NCBI RefSeq assembly: GCF_017562075.2
Contig: NC_054082.1
Location: 34,664,148 to 34,728,147, forward strand
Source: Anopheles merus
Lineage: Eukaryota; Arthropoda; Insecta; Diptera; Culicidae
Reading direction: 5' to 3'
Length of the DNA stretch: 64,000 nucleotides
Position 1 is the stretch's first letter; each line of letters opens with the position of its first letter. Made by a program: the position numbers and the translations under genes. This document shows, in pieces, positions 1 to 10,456 of the stretch. The notes beneath the pieces were generated by a model that saw only the letters and a program-made list of their open reading frames with translations, was not told the DNA's origin and made no database searches.

Positions 1-1
1 A

Positions 2-996
2 CCGAGCGCTGCTGACCAGAACGATGGCACGGATGAGGTAGCCGAGGAAGTGCTGCCGGACGAGGAGGAGGAAGAGAACGGGCCGGATGAAGAGCCGGAG
101 CTCGTGATTCCCTCGTTCGATGCACTTTCGAAGGACATGGACGTTCGGGAGTTGCTCTCCTGCAGCCAGCGCCTACTGAAAGCCGTCACACAAACGTTGG
201 AAGAATCGGACGAACATTCCAATTGCTCCGCCCAGACCTCGGCTGTTGCGGCCAGCAGCCTCGAAACGGCAGCGGCAGCCGCCCCTAGCGAAGGTGGGCA
301 AGAAAGTAGAAAATCTCATTCTAGTCAATTAGGTTTAGCCAGAATGTCAAGTATTAGCGAGCCCGTGGACGAGCTGACGCCCGATCTTCTACCCGAGGGT
401 AGCGTTCGTCGGTGGATCAGCGAGCTAGTGATTGCGGTCGATAGTTTACACTTTAATGGAATTGTTTGTGGGTAAGTAGTAGGCTGCATGGAGCCATTCT
501 GGGAACATCGCATCGTTTTAACAGCATCTTCTTCCGTTCCTCCCACAGTGATCTCACAATGGATAATCTCTTGCTCGGCCCGGAAGGCCAGCTAATGCTG
601 ACGTACTTCCATCGGCGGGGTGAATCGTACTTCTGCCAGCCGGGCGGTGCCCATCCCGTTGCACCGAAGCAGTCGGCGATCAGGGCACTGTACGTGGCCC
701 CGGAACGGCCACTCGAGCCCAGGTCGGACTTCTGGTCGATCGGCGTGATCATGTTCGAGATGCTGACCAAGCGCAAGTTCGTATCGTGCCATCCGTCCGG
801 CGTGTTCTGCTACCACGAGGTCCAGTATCCCGAGGGCGTGGAGCTGTCGGTGGAGGCACGGGAGCTGCTGGAGGGTCTGCTGCAGCCGGACGTGGAACGG
901 CGGTTGGACTTTAAGCAAATCATAGCGAGCGCGTTCTTTCGCACCGTCGACTGGAGTGAGGTGAAGCGACGCGGAGTCTCAGCGAACCATCCGTAA
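2..996 (+). CDS. RPS6KC1-like (S6 kinase delta-1) protein, C-terminal part
   Basis: Partial gene: the frame is open from base 2, so the start lies left of the window. Exons are 2..471 and 549..996, with donor GTAAGT at 472 and acceptor CACAG ending at 548; the codon split across the intron is Gly. After an acidic linker comes the C-lobe of a protein kinase: a catalytic-loop-like CGDLTMDN with Asp and Asn kept, APE as VAPE, and SDFWSIG for helix F. The DFG position reads LTYF, so the metal-binding Asp is absent. The segments LTYF, CHPSG and the terminal FFRTVDW resemble vertebrate RPS6KC1 (RPK118), a PX/MIT-domain protein linked to endosomes and sphingosine kinase 1. Those N-terminal domains would be outside the window. 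It is probably a weak or inactive kinase (inference). AATAAA at 1160-1165 fits its 3' end. Confidence 0.85.
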
Positions 997-1389
997 CGGA
1001 CGGGGAAATCCGAGGGAAGAGATAGGAGTCCAAGTCGCAGAACACATAGCGCTAACCAATCTACCGTAGAGTGTGTTTGTGTGTATGTTTATACGTAATG
1101 TGTGGAACAGCAGTAGAGCAAAGGGGGAGCAAACCGGCGTTTAGGATGCAACAGTGAACAATAAACAAAACAGTATGATTATGTATTCTCCAAACGGATA
1201 CTCCCTTGCTGCGTTTTTCTAATGTTTCGCTCCGGCGGTGATCCGTCTGGAAGAAAGCTTATGTATTTTCATCCTTCAATCCGCCCTCTCCAAATACGCA
1301 CATCACGCATTCCCAACAGCGTCACCATGAATGTACACCGCGCCAACATCCCACCGTCATCCCACGACTCACACAGTGTCACACCCCGC
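997..1389. other. Convergent 3' flanks of the kinase gene and RpS3
   Basis: Spacer between two tail-to-tail genes. A plus-strand AATAAA lies at 1160-1165. I see no minus-strand AATAAA between here and the RpS3 stop codon, so RpS3 probably uses a variant signal. The two 3' UTRs may overlap. No ORF here looks real. Confidence 0.6.
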
Positions 1390-2725
1390 TCACGCCTCGA
1401 CGACGTGCTCCTTCGCTTCCACCAGCGGTTCCGGCACCTTGAACTTGGGTTCGCTGCGCGGCGACGAGTACATGATCTCATCCTTCGGCTCAACCACGGA
1501 CACGTTGTCGGGCAGGGGCTTCTTCGGGCCGATCTTGCCATTCGGATCCCACGGCAACATGATCTTGACCTTGATGCCCAGCACACCCTGGCGCAGCAGC
1601 ACGTGCCGGGTGGCGGTGTCGACGTACTCGTTGCACGGATCACCGGAATGGATCATCAGTCCGTCGACGAACTTCATCGACTTGGCACGCTGACCGCGCA
1701 GCTTGCCCGACACCACCACCTCGCAGCCCTTGGCGCCCGACTCCATGATGAAGCGCAGCACACCGTAGCAGGCGCGGCGCACGGCCAGCCCACCGATCAG
1801 CTTGTAGCGCAGCGATTCCGCCTGAGCGATCGCGCACAGACCGCGGGTGGCAACCTTCTCGGCGTACAGCTCAACGCTGCCGGGTGCGAATCCGAAACTG
1901 TAAAATAATAGCAATCGCAACCATCGATTAGGGACAAACAATTCCCTGCCGTCGAAATGTAAACGAGATTGCGTTTGTGTACACTTACCGCTTGCGGACG
2001 ACGGCGGTCAGCTCACGGATGCGGCGTCCCTTCTCACCCAGCACGTTCTGGGTGCGGGTGGCCATGATGATGATTTCTGTGCGGGTCGGCGTAACACGGA
2101 CCTCCACACCGGAGTATCCATCCTCGGCCAGCTCACGAGTCAGGAACTCGTTGAGTTCGGCATGGAACATGCCATTGGCCACAAACTGTGGAAGAGATTG
2201 ATGTGTGTGTGTAAAGGGGAACAAAGAGAGTTGAGTTAGCATCAGGGGATAGAGAATTGTTTACACAAGGATGTTCAACGGTGGCTCCTCCCAAGGATAC
2301 TGCAATGTTGTAGGGCAACCATCATAGGCTGCCCGCAGCGTGAGAGGTTATGGCTAATCACAACAATAATTCCCCAACCGAACCGGACATCACATTGCAA
2401 CAAATTTGTCGATCGATGCACACAATCATAAGGCCTGGGTGTTCTTCCGGTGCCGGGTTGCATTCCACTGAGTATTTACAACCGGAAGCATTCCCCCATC
2501 GTCACCACACTTCACGCACAGGCGGGCTTCGCTTTGGTCAGCAGAGACAGGTAGTCGTCCCGGGGAGGGGTAAACTTTGGTCCATCGTTTGCCGGGGTAA
2601 AATTGTTCCGATTAGCCATATTTTTACACCTCTCACTGCGCGAAGGCTTCGGCCATCGATTGGCACGTAAATTGTACGAAAGAAAACGTAATTACCCGGC
2701 GTTTTTTCGACACGGTGTTGTACAT
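1390..2725 (-). CDS. RpS3: 40S ribosomal protein S3 (uS3)
   Basis: Three coding exons on the minus strand: 2725..2696 (10 codons, MYNTVSKKRR), 2185..1989 and 1897..1390, giving 244 aa; the Drosophila protein is about the same length. Introns are 2695..2186 (donor GTAATT) and 1988..1898 (donor GTAAGT, acceptor TTTACAG). The start was chosen because SKKRR joins in phase 0 to FVANGMFHAELNEF, reproducing the conserved S3 N-terminus. The KH domain is in exon 2 (VLGEKGRRIREL, the GxxG loop). The C-terminal domain keeps RACYGVLRFIMESGAKG and SGKLRGQRAKSMKF. It lines the mRNA entry tunnel of the small subunit. The gene is divergent from RpL6. Confidence 0.97.
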
Positions 2726-2762
2726 TTTGTCCGAACCACAACTTGTGTAAAACGTGGTAGAA

Positions 2763-2775
2763 GCAGAAAAGAAAG
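2763..2775 (-). promoter_or_regulatory. Candidate TCT/5'-TOP initiator of RpS3
   Basis: On the minus strand a pyrimidine run CTTTCTTTTCTGC starts at 2775, about 50 nt before the RpS3 ATG. Ribosomal protein genes in insects usually start at a C inside such a run (TCT initiator, 5'-TOP mRNA). The position is inferred from sequence only. Confidence 0.4.
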
Positions 2776-3384
2776 ATGTCAGATCGGAGCTTTGGACATG
2801 TGGATGCGAGGGGATGGGAAGGGCACGGAAAGAAAGCTGGAGAAGGAGGCGAGATGACGGATGACGGACGTAGGTCGACCAAGGTCGACATACGGAACGC
2901 ATCGAGGCGCCGAACGCATCCTGGTTGCGCATGCAGTTGTCAAAAAAGGCGGGAATGCGTTTTCGCTGGAATGTTTGTCTTTTTTTTTGCTAAAAATGTT
3001 TTTATCTTATGAAAATGGACTCAGAAAAAATGTGTATAAAAAAGATGAAGCAATTGAATTGCTTTAAAACTTATTTGAATGAAATTTTATGACCTACGGC
3101 AATTGTTTTGAAAATCATTTTTCATCAAAAAAGAACGTAATGGTCACTTATTTTGAAAGAAAAATATTGACAAAAAATTGTACGATCCACAATTGCAGGA
3201 ATTTTTCTATAAAATCACAAAAACGATTGTGTAAAATGAATTTCCAAACGTTTTGCCGACAAGTATGCGTTTTTGGCCGCTTTGGTCGACTGTCAGGCAA
3301 ACGTGTTGGCGTTGCACGGGCGAGCACAGCAGCGCCCCCGACACCGACGGTGGCCGTTTGTCAAACCGCTAACCTCAAAAGGTT
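2776..3384. promoter_or_regulatory. Divergent promoter interval RpS3/RpL6
   Basis: About 0.6 kb separates the putative starts of two oppositely transcribed ribosomal protein genes. It is AT-rich between roughly 2950 and 3240. No TATA box is evident on either side, as is usual for TCT promoters. No ORF in it resembles a known protein. Confidence 0.45.
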
Positions 3385-3426
3385 CTTTTCTAGGAGTGTG
3401 TTTCACTTATTTACACGTGTTTCAGG
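3385..3426 (+). promoter_or_regulatory. Candidate TCT/5'-TOP start and short leader of RpL6
   Basis: CTTTTC at 3385-3390 lies about 40 nt before the RpL6 ATG and fits a TCT initiator followed by a short TOP leader. The bases just before the ATG (TTTCAG) also look like a splice acceptor, so a leader intron is the alternative. Confidence 0.4.
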
Positions 3427-4239
3427 ATGGCCCCAAAGGAAACGAAGGCCGCCGCTCCGGCCAAGGCTGTTAAAAAGGTCCGAAAGGCACCGAAAAAGGT
3501 GCAGAAGGTCAGCAAGTACCCGGCCAGCCTGCTAACGGCCGGACTGTACCGTGCCGTGCGCTCCCGGATGGTCAAGACGCGTCTGCCCCTCTCCGCCAAG
3601 ACGGTAGATCCGGCGAAGGTGAAGCCGAAGAAGCCCGTCACCATCGTGAAGAAGATTGGCGGTGCGAAGAACGGCGGCGAGCGTACGGTGCTGCTGCGCA
3701 AGAACAAGGCCAACCTGCCGACGAAGCGCTTCGCCCACAAGCGCCCGGCCAAGAGGTGCTTCCGCAACCACAAGCGCAACATCCGCAAGTCGCTGAAGCC
3801 CGGCAAGGTGCTGATCCTGCTCGCCGGCCGTCATAAGGGAAAGCGAGTGGTGCTGCTGAAGACCCTCAAGACCGGACTGCTCCTGGTGACCGGTCCGTTC
3901 CAGCTCAACTCCTGCCCGATGCGCCGTATCGCGCAGAACTACGTCATCGCTACCACGACGCGCGTAAACCTGCGGGGCGTGAAGGTGCCGGAGCACATCG
4001 ACGATCGCTACTTCCGACGCGTGCACCCGAAGAAGGACTCGCGCACCGAGCGGGACATCTTCGCGCGCAAGGAGTTCAAGTACGTGCCGACGGAGCAGCG
4101 CAAGGCGGACCAGAAGACGGTCGACACCGCGGTGATGGCCGCCATCAAGGCCCACCCGGAGGGCAAGCTGATTCAGCGCTACCTGAAGTCGATGTTCTCG
4201 CTGCGCACCAACATGTTCCCGCACCGTATGAAGTTCTAA
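3427..4239 (+). CDS. RpL6: 60S ribosomal protein L6 (eL6)
   Basis: A single uninterrupted coding exon of 270 aa, starting at the ATG preceded by TTTCAGG. The protein opens with a Lys/Ala-rich tail (APKETKAAAPAKAVKK). It continues with the L6 core, including LKPGKVLILLAGRHKGKRVV (KOW-like stretch), GPFQLNSCPMRRI and YFRRV, and ends with RTNMFPHRMKF. Length and order agree with insect eL6. It is a component of the large ribosomal subunit. It converges downstream on the odorant receptor gene. Strong codon bias towards G/C at third positions fits a highly expressed gene and explains a long antisense ORF opposite it. Confidence 0.97.
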   Translation: MAPKETKAAAPAKAVKKVRKAPKKVQKVSKYPASLLTAGLYRAVRSRMVKTRLPLSAKTVDPAKVKPKKPVTIVKKIGGAKNGGERTVLLRKNKANLPTKRFAHKRPAKRCFRNHKRNIRKSLKPGKVLILLAGRHKGKRVVLLKTLKTGLLLVTGPFQLNSCPMRRIAQNYVIATTTRVNLRGVKVPEHIDDRYFRRVHPKKDSRTERDIFARKEFKYVPTEQRKADQKTVDTAVMAAIKAHPEGKLIQRYLKSMFSLRTNMFPHRMKF

Positions 4240-4415
4240 GTTGGTTGGAATTCGGGTGAGGAAGGAGGTGTGAGTGTGAGTGCGTACGTGCGCGTGTAAA
4301 CAAAGTGCTACCACCACCCCCGGCCATTGTTTCGGGCTACACGTATCGAAGGAGCGCGCGGAATATTTACTTTATAACATCCCACGGCTGGATATTGGAT
4401 CAGCGTTAAGGAAAT

Positions 4416-4421
4416 AATAAA
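4416..4421 (+). terminator. Poly(A) signal of RpL6
   Basis: AATAAA about 175 nt after the RpL6 stop codon. The interval 4240-4663 between the RpL6 and odorant receptor stop codons holds only 3' UTR-like sequence. Confidence 0.55.
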
Positions 4422-4663
4422 ATTTAAAGATTTACTCTTTAAATCTAAACTCGTGTTCTCTAGTGTTTGTGTGTGCGTAGGTTTAAGGAGATGGAGGAGA
4501 TGAAACTCCGAAATGTTTTCGTTTGTGCTGTTGAAGATGTTCCCTTTCGGCAGGTTTGCTAACATGATTTTCGGTTTTTATGTTCCGGTGGTTTGTATTT
4601 TCGCTTGAAATCTATTCGTTTGCAGCAGAAACGATGACTACTAGATGCGATGTAAGTAACGGT

Positions 4664-6016
4664 TCACTTCATTTTCTTCTCGTTGGGTTCGTAGATAGCT
4701 TTCAGTAGCGTAAAGTACGAGAACGAGGTGCTTAGTATCTGTTAGTGGATAAAAAAGTAGCAAAATCATTCAGTAACCTTTTTCGCTCTATACCCAAACA
4801 GGAAATAGCTCTCCCTACCTTCGAATAGCTTGCCAGGGAAACGATGGAGAATTTCAGCGCAGTCAGCTTCTGCACGGTGGTGGAGCGTAACATCACGAAC
4901 AGCAGCGATCGCTGGTAAGAAACGGACGCCCCGATCCAGTTCCCCTCAAAAGCGCTGTAGGGAATTTGGGAGCTCTTTAAGAGAAAAAAGGTAAACAACT
5001 AACACATTTAACCATCGCTGTTGCAACCATTGCTGCATGGATCGTACCGCTACGATGAGCTTGTTACCATAGTAACACAGCAGAAAGACCTGTACCAGCG
5101 ACGAGACGAGAAACAGCACAAACTTGAACAGATCGGCCGGCGTAATCCCAGCCGTCGCCTGAAACCCGACCAAACAGATGATGACGGAGCTGCTGAGAAA
5201 GTTGACCAGCAGCGAGGGGGAGAACATGTGCTCCAGCTCATTGCACAGCTCGATCACCGCCTGATGGATGCGCACACACCCGACCAGCTCCTGGTGGTCA
5301 TCGGGCAGCGCGTGGCTCAACCGGTACGCCACGATGTCAAACTGCAGACAGAGCAGCAGCACGATCGCACAGAACATCAGATCGGTCGAGAGGTAGAACA
5401 CGGCCGACACGAACCCGCCCCAGTTCTGGTGCAGAAACGTCACCTCGAAGTAGCCGGGCCGGTGCCAATCGTACCAGTACCACATAAAGTACGGCAGCTG
5501 CTTGTGCCACGTGCCGTCGCTAACGTATCCCACCACCATCGAGACCAGCGGCAGCAGGTTAAACATCCAGATCAGGATCATGTACAGGATCGAGAACGAT
5601 TTCATCACGACCTGCGATTCACGGTTGTACTGGTACACACCGTACCGCTGCTGCAGCGCGACCGTGTTCGGGAAGAGCGCATCCAGCCGGTGCAGCATAT
5701 CGGTCAGCTTCGTCTCGTTCAGCTTGATCGTCATGATTTTCACGAACGACAGCGCGGTAAAGCCCATGCACGGTGCCAGTGCGGTCAGCTGCAGAAAGTT
5801 GGTAAAGTTACCGGCCGCCTTCACGAAGTAGATATGCTCAATCACGAGACAGAAGCCGGTATTGATGCAGGACGACCAGAAGAGCAGATGCTTCAGGTAC
5901 GCCCGAAGTGTTCGCTTCGGCTCACCGTACCGTGCCACACCGATCATGGCGAAGAAAATTTCCGGCACACGGATGAACGACTCGAAACGCACCAGCTCGA
6001 CCGTTGGCGGCTCCAT
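4664..6016 (-). CDS. Or8: Odorant receptor (7TM), probably Or8, the octenol receptor
   Basis: Minus strand, three exons: 6016..5048, 4974..4819 and 4738..4664, giving 399 aa. The ATG at 6016 has an A-rich leader and precedes EPPTVELVRF. The chain is hydrophobic, with several membrane segments, and ends in the insect OR signature: YYGNKL, then SAFEGNW, then LKFSIVSLASYSK, then TSFSYFTLLK. The exon 1 donor (GTACGA at 5047) is weak. I chose it because it restores the usual 18-residue spacing from the Asn of YYGN to the Trp of EGNW; GTAGCG or GTTAAA are alternatives. Such receptors form odour-gated channels with Orco. The Or8 name rests on my recollection that AGAP001912 is Or8 and on gene order, not on alignment. 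Family call about 0.97; symbol about 0.6. Confidence 0.8.
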
Positions 6017-6091
6017 TTTTGTTGTTTTTTTTTGCACTTGCAGCAGCAGCAGCTCTCGCTTGAGCCTACGTTTAATGTGGATCCTCCGTCG

Positions 6092-6100
6092 TATTTAAAT
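6092..6100 (-). promoter_or_regulatory. TATA-like element upstream of the odorant receptor
   Basis: ATTTAAATA on the minus strand about 80 nt before the receptor ATG, at a plausible distance for a short leader. No clear initiator is seen. Confidence 0.25.
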
Positions 6101-7394
6101 GGAATCAGGAAGGACGATTAAATATGCACTGATGACCGCGCGACCGGCGGACTGTTCCCGCCCATTGAATTTGAAACACAGCCGATCACAGCCGTTAAAT
6201 TATACAGACAACAAAGGCAAAAGGCAACAAAAAATGGCACGTTCGTTGCACCGCTCGACCGCCAATTATTGATTGATTTGCCTGCTTAAACCAGCCCCTT
6301 TTCTGGTAGCATAAATCCACCACAACCCTCTCAGCCAAGGGGGTGAGCAAGTCAAGCACGGGGCACGGGGCCGCCCCACGTGACACTAATGAGGTTGAGC
6401 GTATATCCAGCGTGTAAGCTATTTTTAAACCACGCTGTTAGAAGGATACTTTCCTGCGTGGCTTATTTATGTTACACATAGGTGCTCGAATGTGCAAGGT
6501 TTGGGAAGCTGTTTGGTTCCGGTGTTATCGTGGCAGCAGTTCGATTTGCATCGTTTGATCTTACGGCGTATCGGGCTGGTACCCGGCTGAAGATTGTCTA
6601 TTAATGAGATGCCCTCCTGAGACGCACTCCAAAACTCAACCAAACAGGACGAATCGAGGGTCTTGTGTTGTACACACACACACACACACACACATATACC
6701 TCCCCTGAGGAAGGAGGATAAGCACCACCCACAGCACAAAAGACCAGAAAGGGTGTCGAGTGGTTTTTAGACGTAAATTTCACAACCGAAAGAGATGGGA
6801 AGCGCATACAAAGTATGGCAAATGTGATACACTTTACATCCTTTAATGCGGTGCTAAAATACTAAAAAATAAAAGTACAGATGATCATCTTAACCTCATG
6901 CCTTTGGTCATGGGGGAGACAATGCTGGTTCGGTGAGGGGTAAGAGAAGAGCACTGCAGACTTTTCCGTACAACAATGGCAACACCAAGGGTCAACTTAC
7001 CTTGGCTCTCTCTCTCTCTCTTTCTGCGGCTCCTCAATCTTCCACCCTTCCGCTTCCGAGCTTCAAAAAGGGATTCCCCTCCCCTCATCATTAGGTGGTT
7101 TATTTCGGCAATAGTGCTCTTTTGGTGCTTCCAGTGTGTATCCGCATCAAAGCTTAAGTGCCCATGGCCCGAGCAATACCCAATATGTAAGGATATTTCT
7201 ATTTGTGTGTCTGCATGTTTTCCATTTGTTTGTTAGCTTGCCCAAACCCCGTCCCCCTCCCCAGCAGCTTGATCCCACACTGCCTCAGCACTGCAATAAT
7301 CTGGCTAAATCTCTTTCGCTACTTACACGCCACCACCTTCAAGATCCACCCCATCGTTCCATCCTTTTGTTCGGTGCCACTAACGACCGCGGAC

Positions 7395-7473
<79 letters not shown>

Positions 7474-7612
7474 GAGCAAAGGAGAGGTAACAAATTCTGT
7501 TACTCTGTGTCCTGCATCCTTTCCTGCATCGCCAAAAAGGGAAAAAGGATGACAAACTTAAAGGGACTAATGAGACCGACCGGGACAAACACATTACCAC
7601 TACAAGCGGACG

Positions 7613-7643
<31 letters not shown>

Positions 7644-7978
7644 TCTCATGGAAGGTATACAATGGCCCGGAATCACTGCAGTCACTGGCAATGATGAGCT
7701 CCAAGCGCGCGCTGATGATGAGAGATCAAGGACACTCGAACGAACAAAGGAGGCGCAGAAGAAAACGGGCTGACTGCCTCGCTAGCAACGGCTAATGCGA
7801 GAAGAGAGAGCAAGAGAGATAGAGAGAGAGAGAGCGAGACGACAGAAGAAAAATTTGCGCATCCTTGGGGGGGGGGGTGGTGTCCATCGGTACGGTACGG
7901 TAGGATAAAAATGGACCCCCAGAACCCGATTGTGCTGCTGCTCCTGCCGCCCCGCCGTCACCGTCAGGGATGCTGAAA
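6101..7978. other. Intergenic region upstream of the odorant receptor
   Basis: No supported coding sequence. It contains CA microsatellites at 6672-6694, 7398-7471 and 7613-7638, a short CT run near 7007-7022, a GA-rich stretch near 7801-7835 and a G run at 7867-7876. Receptor control elements are likely here but cannot be named from sequence. Confidence 0.5.
7398..7471. repeat. (AC)37 microsatellite
   Basis: Uninterrupted AC dinucleotide run of about 74 bp. A second run, 7613-7638, lies 140 bp further on. ORFs reading poly-Thr-His here are artefacts. Confidence 0.97.
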
Positions 7979-8017
7979 TCTATTTAAGACCGCGCGGCCA
8001 CCGGGAAATGGCTCAGT
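7979..8017 (+). promoter_or_regulatory. TATA + initiator, candidate promoter of the Cys-loop channel gene
   Basis: CTATTTAAG at about 7979-7987 is followed 34 nt later by an arthropod-type initiator, CTCAGTT, with its A at 8015. The following 400 bp look like an untranslated leader with no long ORF. The next plus-strand gene is the channel, whose ATG exon begins after a splice acceptor at 12814. A first exon here with a ~4.4 kb leader intron is therefore plausible (inference). Confidence 0.35.
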
Positions 8018-8635
8018 TCAACGTTCCATTTCGGCCGAGGATGATCGCGTTGCTATCCTCGTCATGCGCGTGTGTGATTGTGTAAATTGTGTGTGTGGAA
8101 AATTCAAATTTACATGCTAAGGATCCACAGCAGGCTTATCGGCTAAACCTACGCCACCAAGCTCGATCGATCAGGCCCAAAAAAACCTCTAATGATCAAC
8201 GGTGATCGGTGGGCGTTCGGTCGGTGGTGGTATTGTGCCGGGCCTGCTTTGATCCGGTGTGACCAAACCGTTGCCCTGGACAGATAATGAACCTTTCGCA
8301 GTGTTGATGTTGCTGTTGGTGTGCTAGAGATTCATTTAAAAAAAAAAAAAATTGTGAAACCAAATTGTAACCACGTGTGCTTGTGTGTGTGTGCATTGCA
8401 AAACTTCCAGCAGCCAACGGATAGCAATAAGGATATCAGTTTGTTTCTCCCATCACAACGTTATTATTAGCAGGTGGGTGCTTGGGTAATTTTTGGAAAC
8501 ATTTAGTTAAAAAAAAAGACGACCGTTATGCTTTAATTACGCTAATTGTATTAATATCACTATTTTGATACATTCAAAATTAAGTGCAAGTTAATGGAAA
8601 CAAACGATCTCGGGGAACGACTATATAATTATAAT

Positions 8636-9320
8636 ACAGTGGATACCGTCGCATAATGAGTTTACTCCATTCAGGAGACACACTCCATTATATGGAAAAC
8701 TGGTTATGCGATAAGCTTCTTTTTTACTTTTAGTAAAATAATTGGCTCCCAAATAATGCTAAAACGACACATTACCGGTACAGTGGTACACATTAGTGTA
8801 GATAGCTCGGAATCGGACCTACCCGATTCCGATTCCATGTTTGAGATCAATTCCGGAGCCGATTCCGATGCTGGAATCGATTCCGATTCCGGAGCCGATT
8901 CCGGAGTTGACTCCGGAGCCGGTTCCCGAGTCGGCTCCGGAATCGATTCCGCGATCAGAATCGGTTCCGGAATCGTAATTTGTACCGATAGCGGAATCAT
9001 GATTGACTCCAGAAATGGAATTAGAAAAAAATAAATTTTAGAAGCGAAATTAGTCCGGGAATCTCCATGAGAATGGATCTTTTACAAGTAATTATTGATT
9101 TTTCGCGGTTATCAATACGTAGCATGATTGGACCCAAATGCCTATTTTTATCGATTCATTCTAAAATCATTAGCGTTTGTGATACAAAAAATATGGATAA
9201 AAACGCGAATTTTGTTTTGCTTGTTATGCGAAATTTGAGAGTAGTTGTGAATCATTTAAACTTGCTATGGGACTTTAAACGAATCTATGGGAAGAACTCG
9301 TTACGAGAAGATCTAATGTA
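8636..9320. mobile_element. Degenerate DNA-transposon remnant (Tigger/pogo-like end)
   Basis: TACAGTGGATACCGTCGCAT at 8636-8655 has the form of a TA-flanked CAGTG terminal repeat, and nearby text (TTATGCGATAAG, TTGTTATGCGAAA) has the style of Tigger internal sequence. I could not find a matching right end, so the extent is approximate. Confidence 0.3.
8806..9010. repeat. Degenerate GATTCCGGA-type short-period repeat
   Basis: About 200 bp built from variants of GATTCC/GGAGCC in 6-12 bp steps. On the plus strand it reads as an Asp/Ser/Gly repeat (DSDSGADSG...). The ORF has no partner exons, and I treat it as a satellite-like filler, not a gene. Confidence 0.7.
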
Positions 9321-9596
9321 CTTAAACCCATTTTGGCCAGGCAGGTTTACGGGATAGAAACGTCCGTTGCTACTGGACCGGAAGTGAGTCGAAACCCGTG
9401 TCCCTCACATACAGAACATACGGTACATCCTGCTACGGGTGAATAAGATAAGAGATTCAAAATAAACATTGGCTCCATTGGATTTATATTTTACAGTGCA
9501 ATTATTAAAAAAATATTGGGCTTAAACATGCTTGCTCATTTCTCCCAAACTTTATTACTTTATTCTTTGGTTTATGCAACTTTAATCAGGTAATAT

Positions 9597-10456
9597 GGTC
9601 TCGTGGTACATTCACAATACAATACAATACAATACGTAAGACTTAACAAACATGACTGTCATGGGTTTAAGCCCCGAATGCACCGTGCCCCCATACGTAG
9701 GACTTATTATATTGCTATGATAATAAAAATAAGTCAGTGAAAATCAAGCCCATTAGTGGTAAAAGGCAGTTAGTGTTGGGAGATTCAGGATTCAGAAGAT
9801 TCGAAGATTCAATCCCTAGAAAGATTCGATCGTATCGGATCCCATTTGTAAGATTTGAATCCCTAAAAGATTCCTTTGCGATTGGGATTTGATTGCGATT
9901 CGATTGGGATTAGGATTCGTTTGCGATTCGATTGGGATAGGTATTGTGAATGGGATTGCGATTCTATTGAAAGTGGGATTCGTTTGGTATTCGATTGGGA
10001 TTCTGATTGGGATTACGATTCGATGGAGATTCTGGTTGCGTTTGGGATTCTGATTGCGATTGCGATTGCGATTGGAATTGCAATTGAAATTACAGGTTGT
10101 TCCCGAGATACGCTATTAATGGGGGACGAGAGAAACCACGTATCTCTAATTTTGGAAGTCGAATGACGCAGTTTCAGTCAAAATATAGCAAATGTTCGTG
10201 TAATGTAGCATTGAATGAGAAGTTATAGTTAATAAATAAATAATTTTGATTTGATATTGAATAAAGGTCCACGTATCTCGGGGACCTGTACTAATTATGA
10301 TGTAAGTACTGCAAAGTTAAATAATAGGAGTAAAACAGAAACCATCCAGAATTGGGATTCGAAGATTCGAATCCCTTCTGAGATTCATTTTTCCCATCAC
10401 TAAAAGGCAGGCCTTGACCGCCAACGGTTTTTCTGCCAAAGAAGAAGAAAAAGAAG
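9597..10456 (+). mobile_element. SINE200-like retroposon, interrupted by a MITE
   Basis: Two halves, 9597-9769 and 10411-10456, make one ~220 bp tRNA-related SINE: A-box region GGTCTCGTGG, B box GGTTTAAGCCC, and a GAA-rich tail. A 13-bp target duplication AATCAGGTAATAT flanks it at 9584-9596 and 10457-10469, proving one insertion. It matches the better preserved copy at 10779-10997. Confidence 0.8.
9770..10402. mobile_element. hAT-like MITE nested in the SINE
   Basis: A 633-bp insertion with an exact 8-bp target duplication AAAGGCAG (9762-9769, 10403-10410). The ends are inverted: TTAGTGTTGGGA on the left, TAGTGATGGGA on the right when reverse-complemented. The 8-bp duplication and TAGTG termini point to the hAT superfamily. 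The interior, mainly 9885-10090, is a degenerate GATTCG/GGGATT repeat. There is no transposase ORF, so it is non-autonomous. Confidence 0.75.

Noticed and set aside
3532..4317. 261-codon minus-strand ORF opposite RpL6
   Set aside because: Antisense shadow of a codon-biased ribosomal protein gene, with no recognisable protein.
5021..6121. 366-codon plus-strand ORF opposite the odorant receptor
   Set aside because: It mirrors the receptor exon in antisense. Its His/Gln/Arg-rich product has no domain, and the GC-rich codons of the real gene explain the missing stops.
7136..7639. ORFs rich in Thr-His or Val-Cys
   Set aside because: They read through the AC microsatellite and have no other content.
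8756..9034. Asp/Ser/Gly repeat ORF
   Set aside because: It is translation of a degenerate GATTCC satellite; no start context, no partner exon, and both strands are open because of the repeat.
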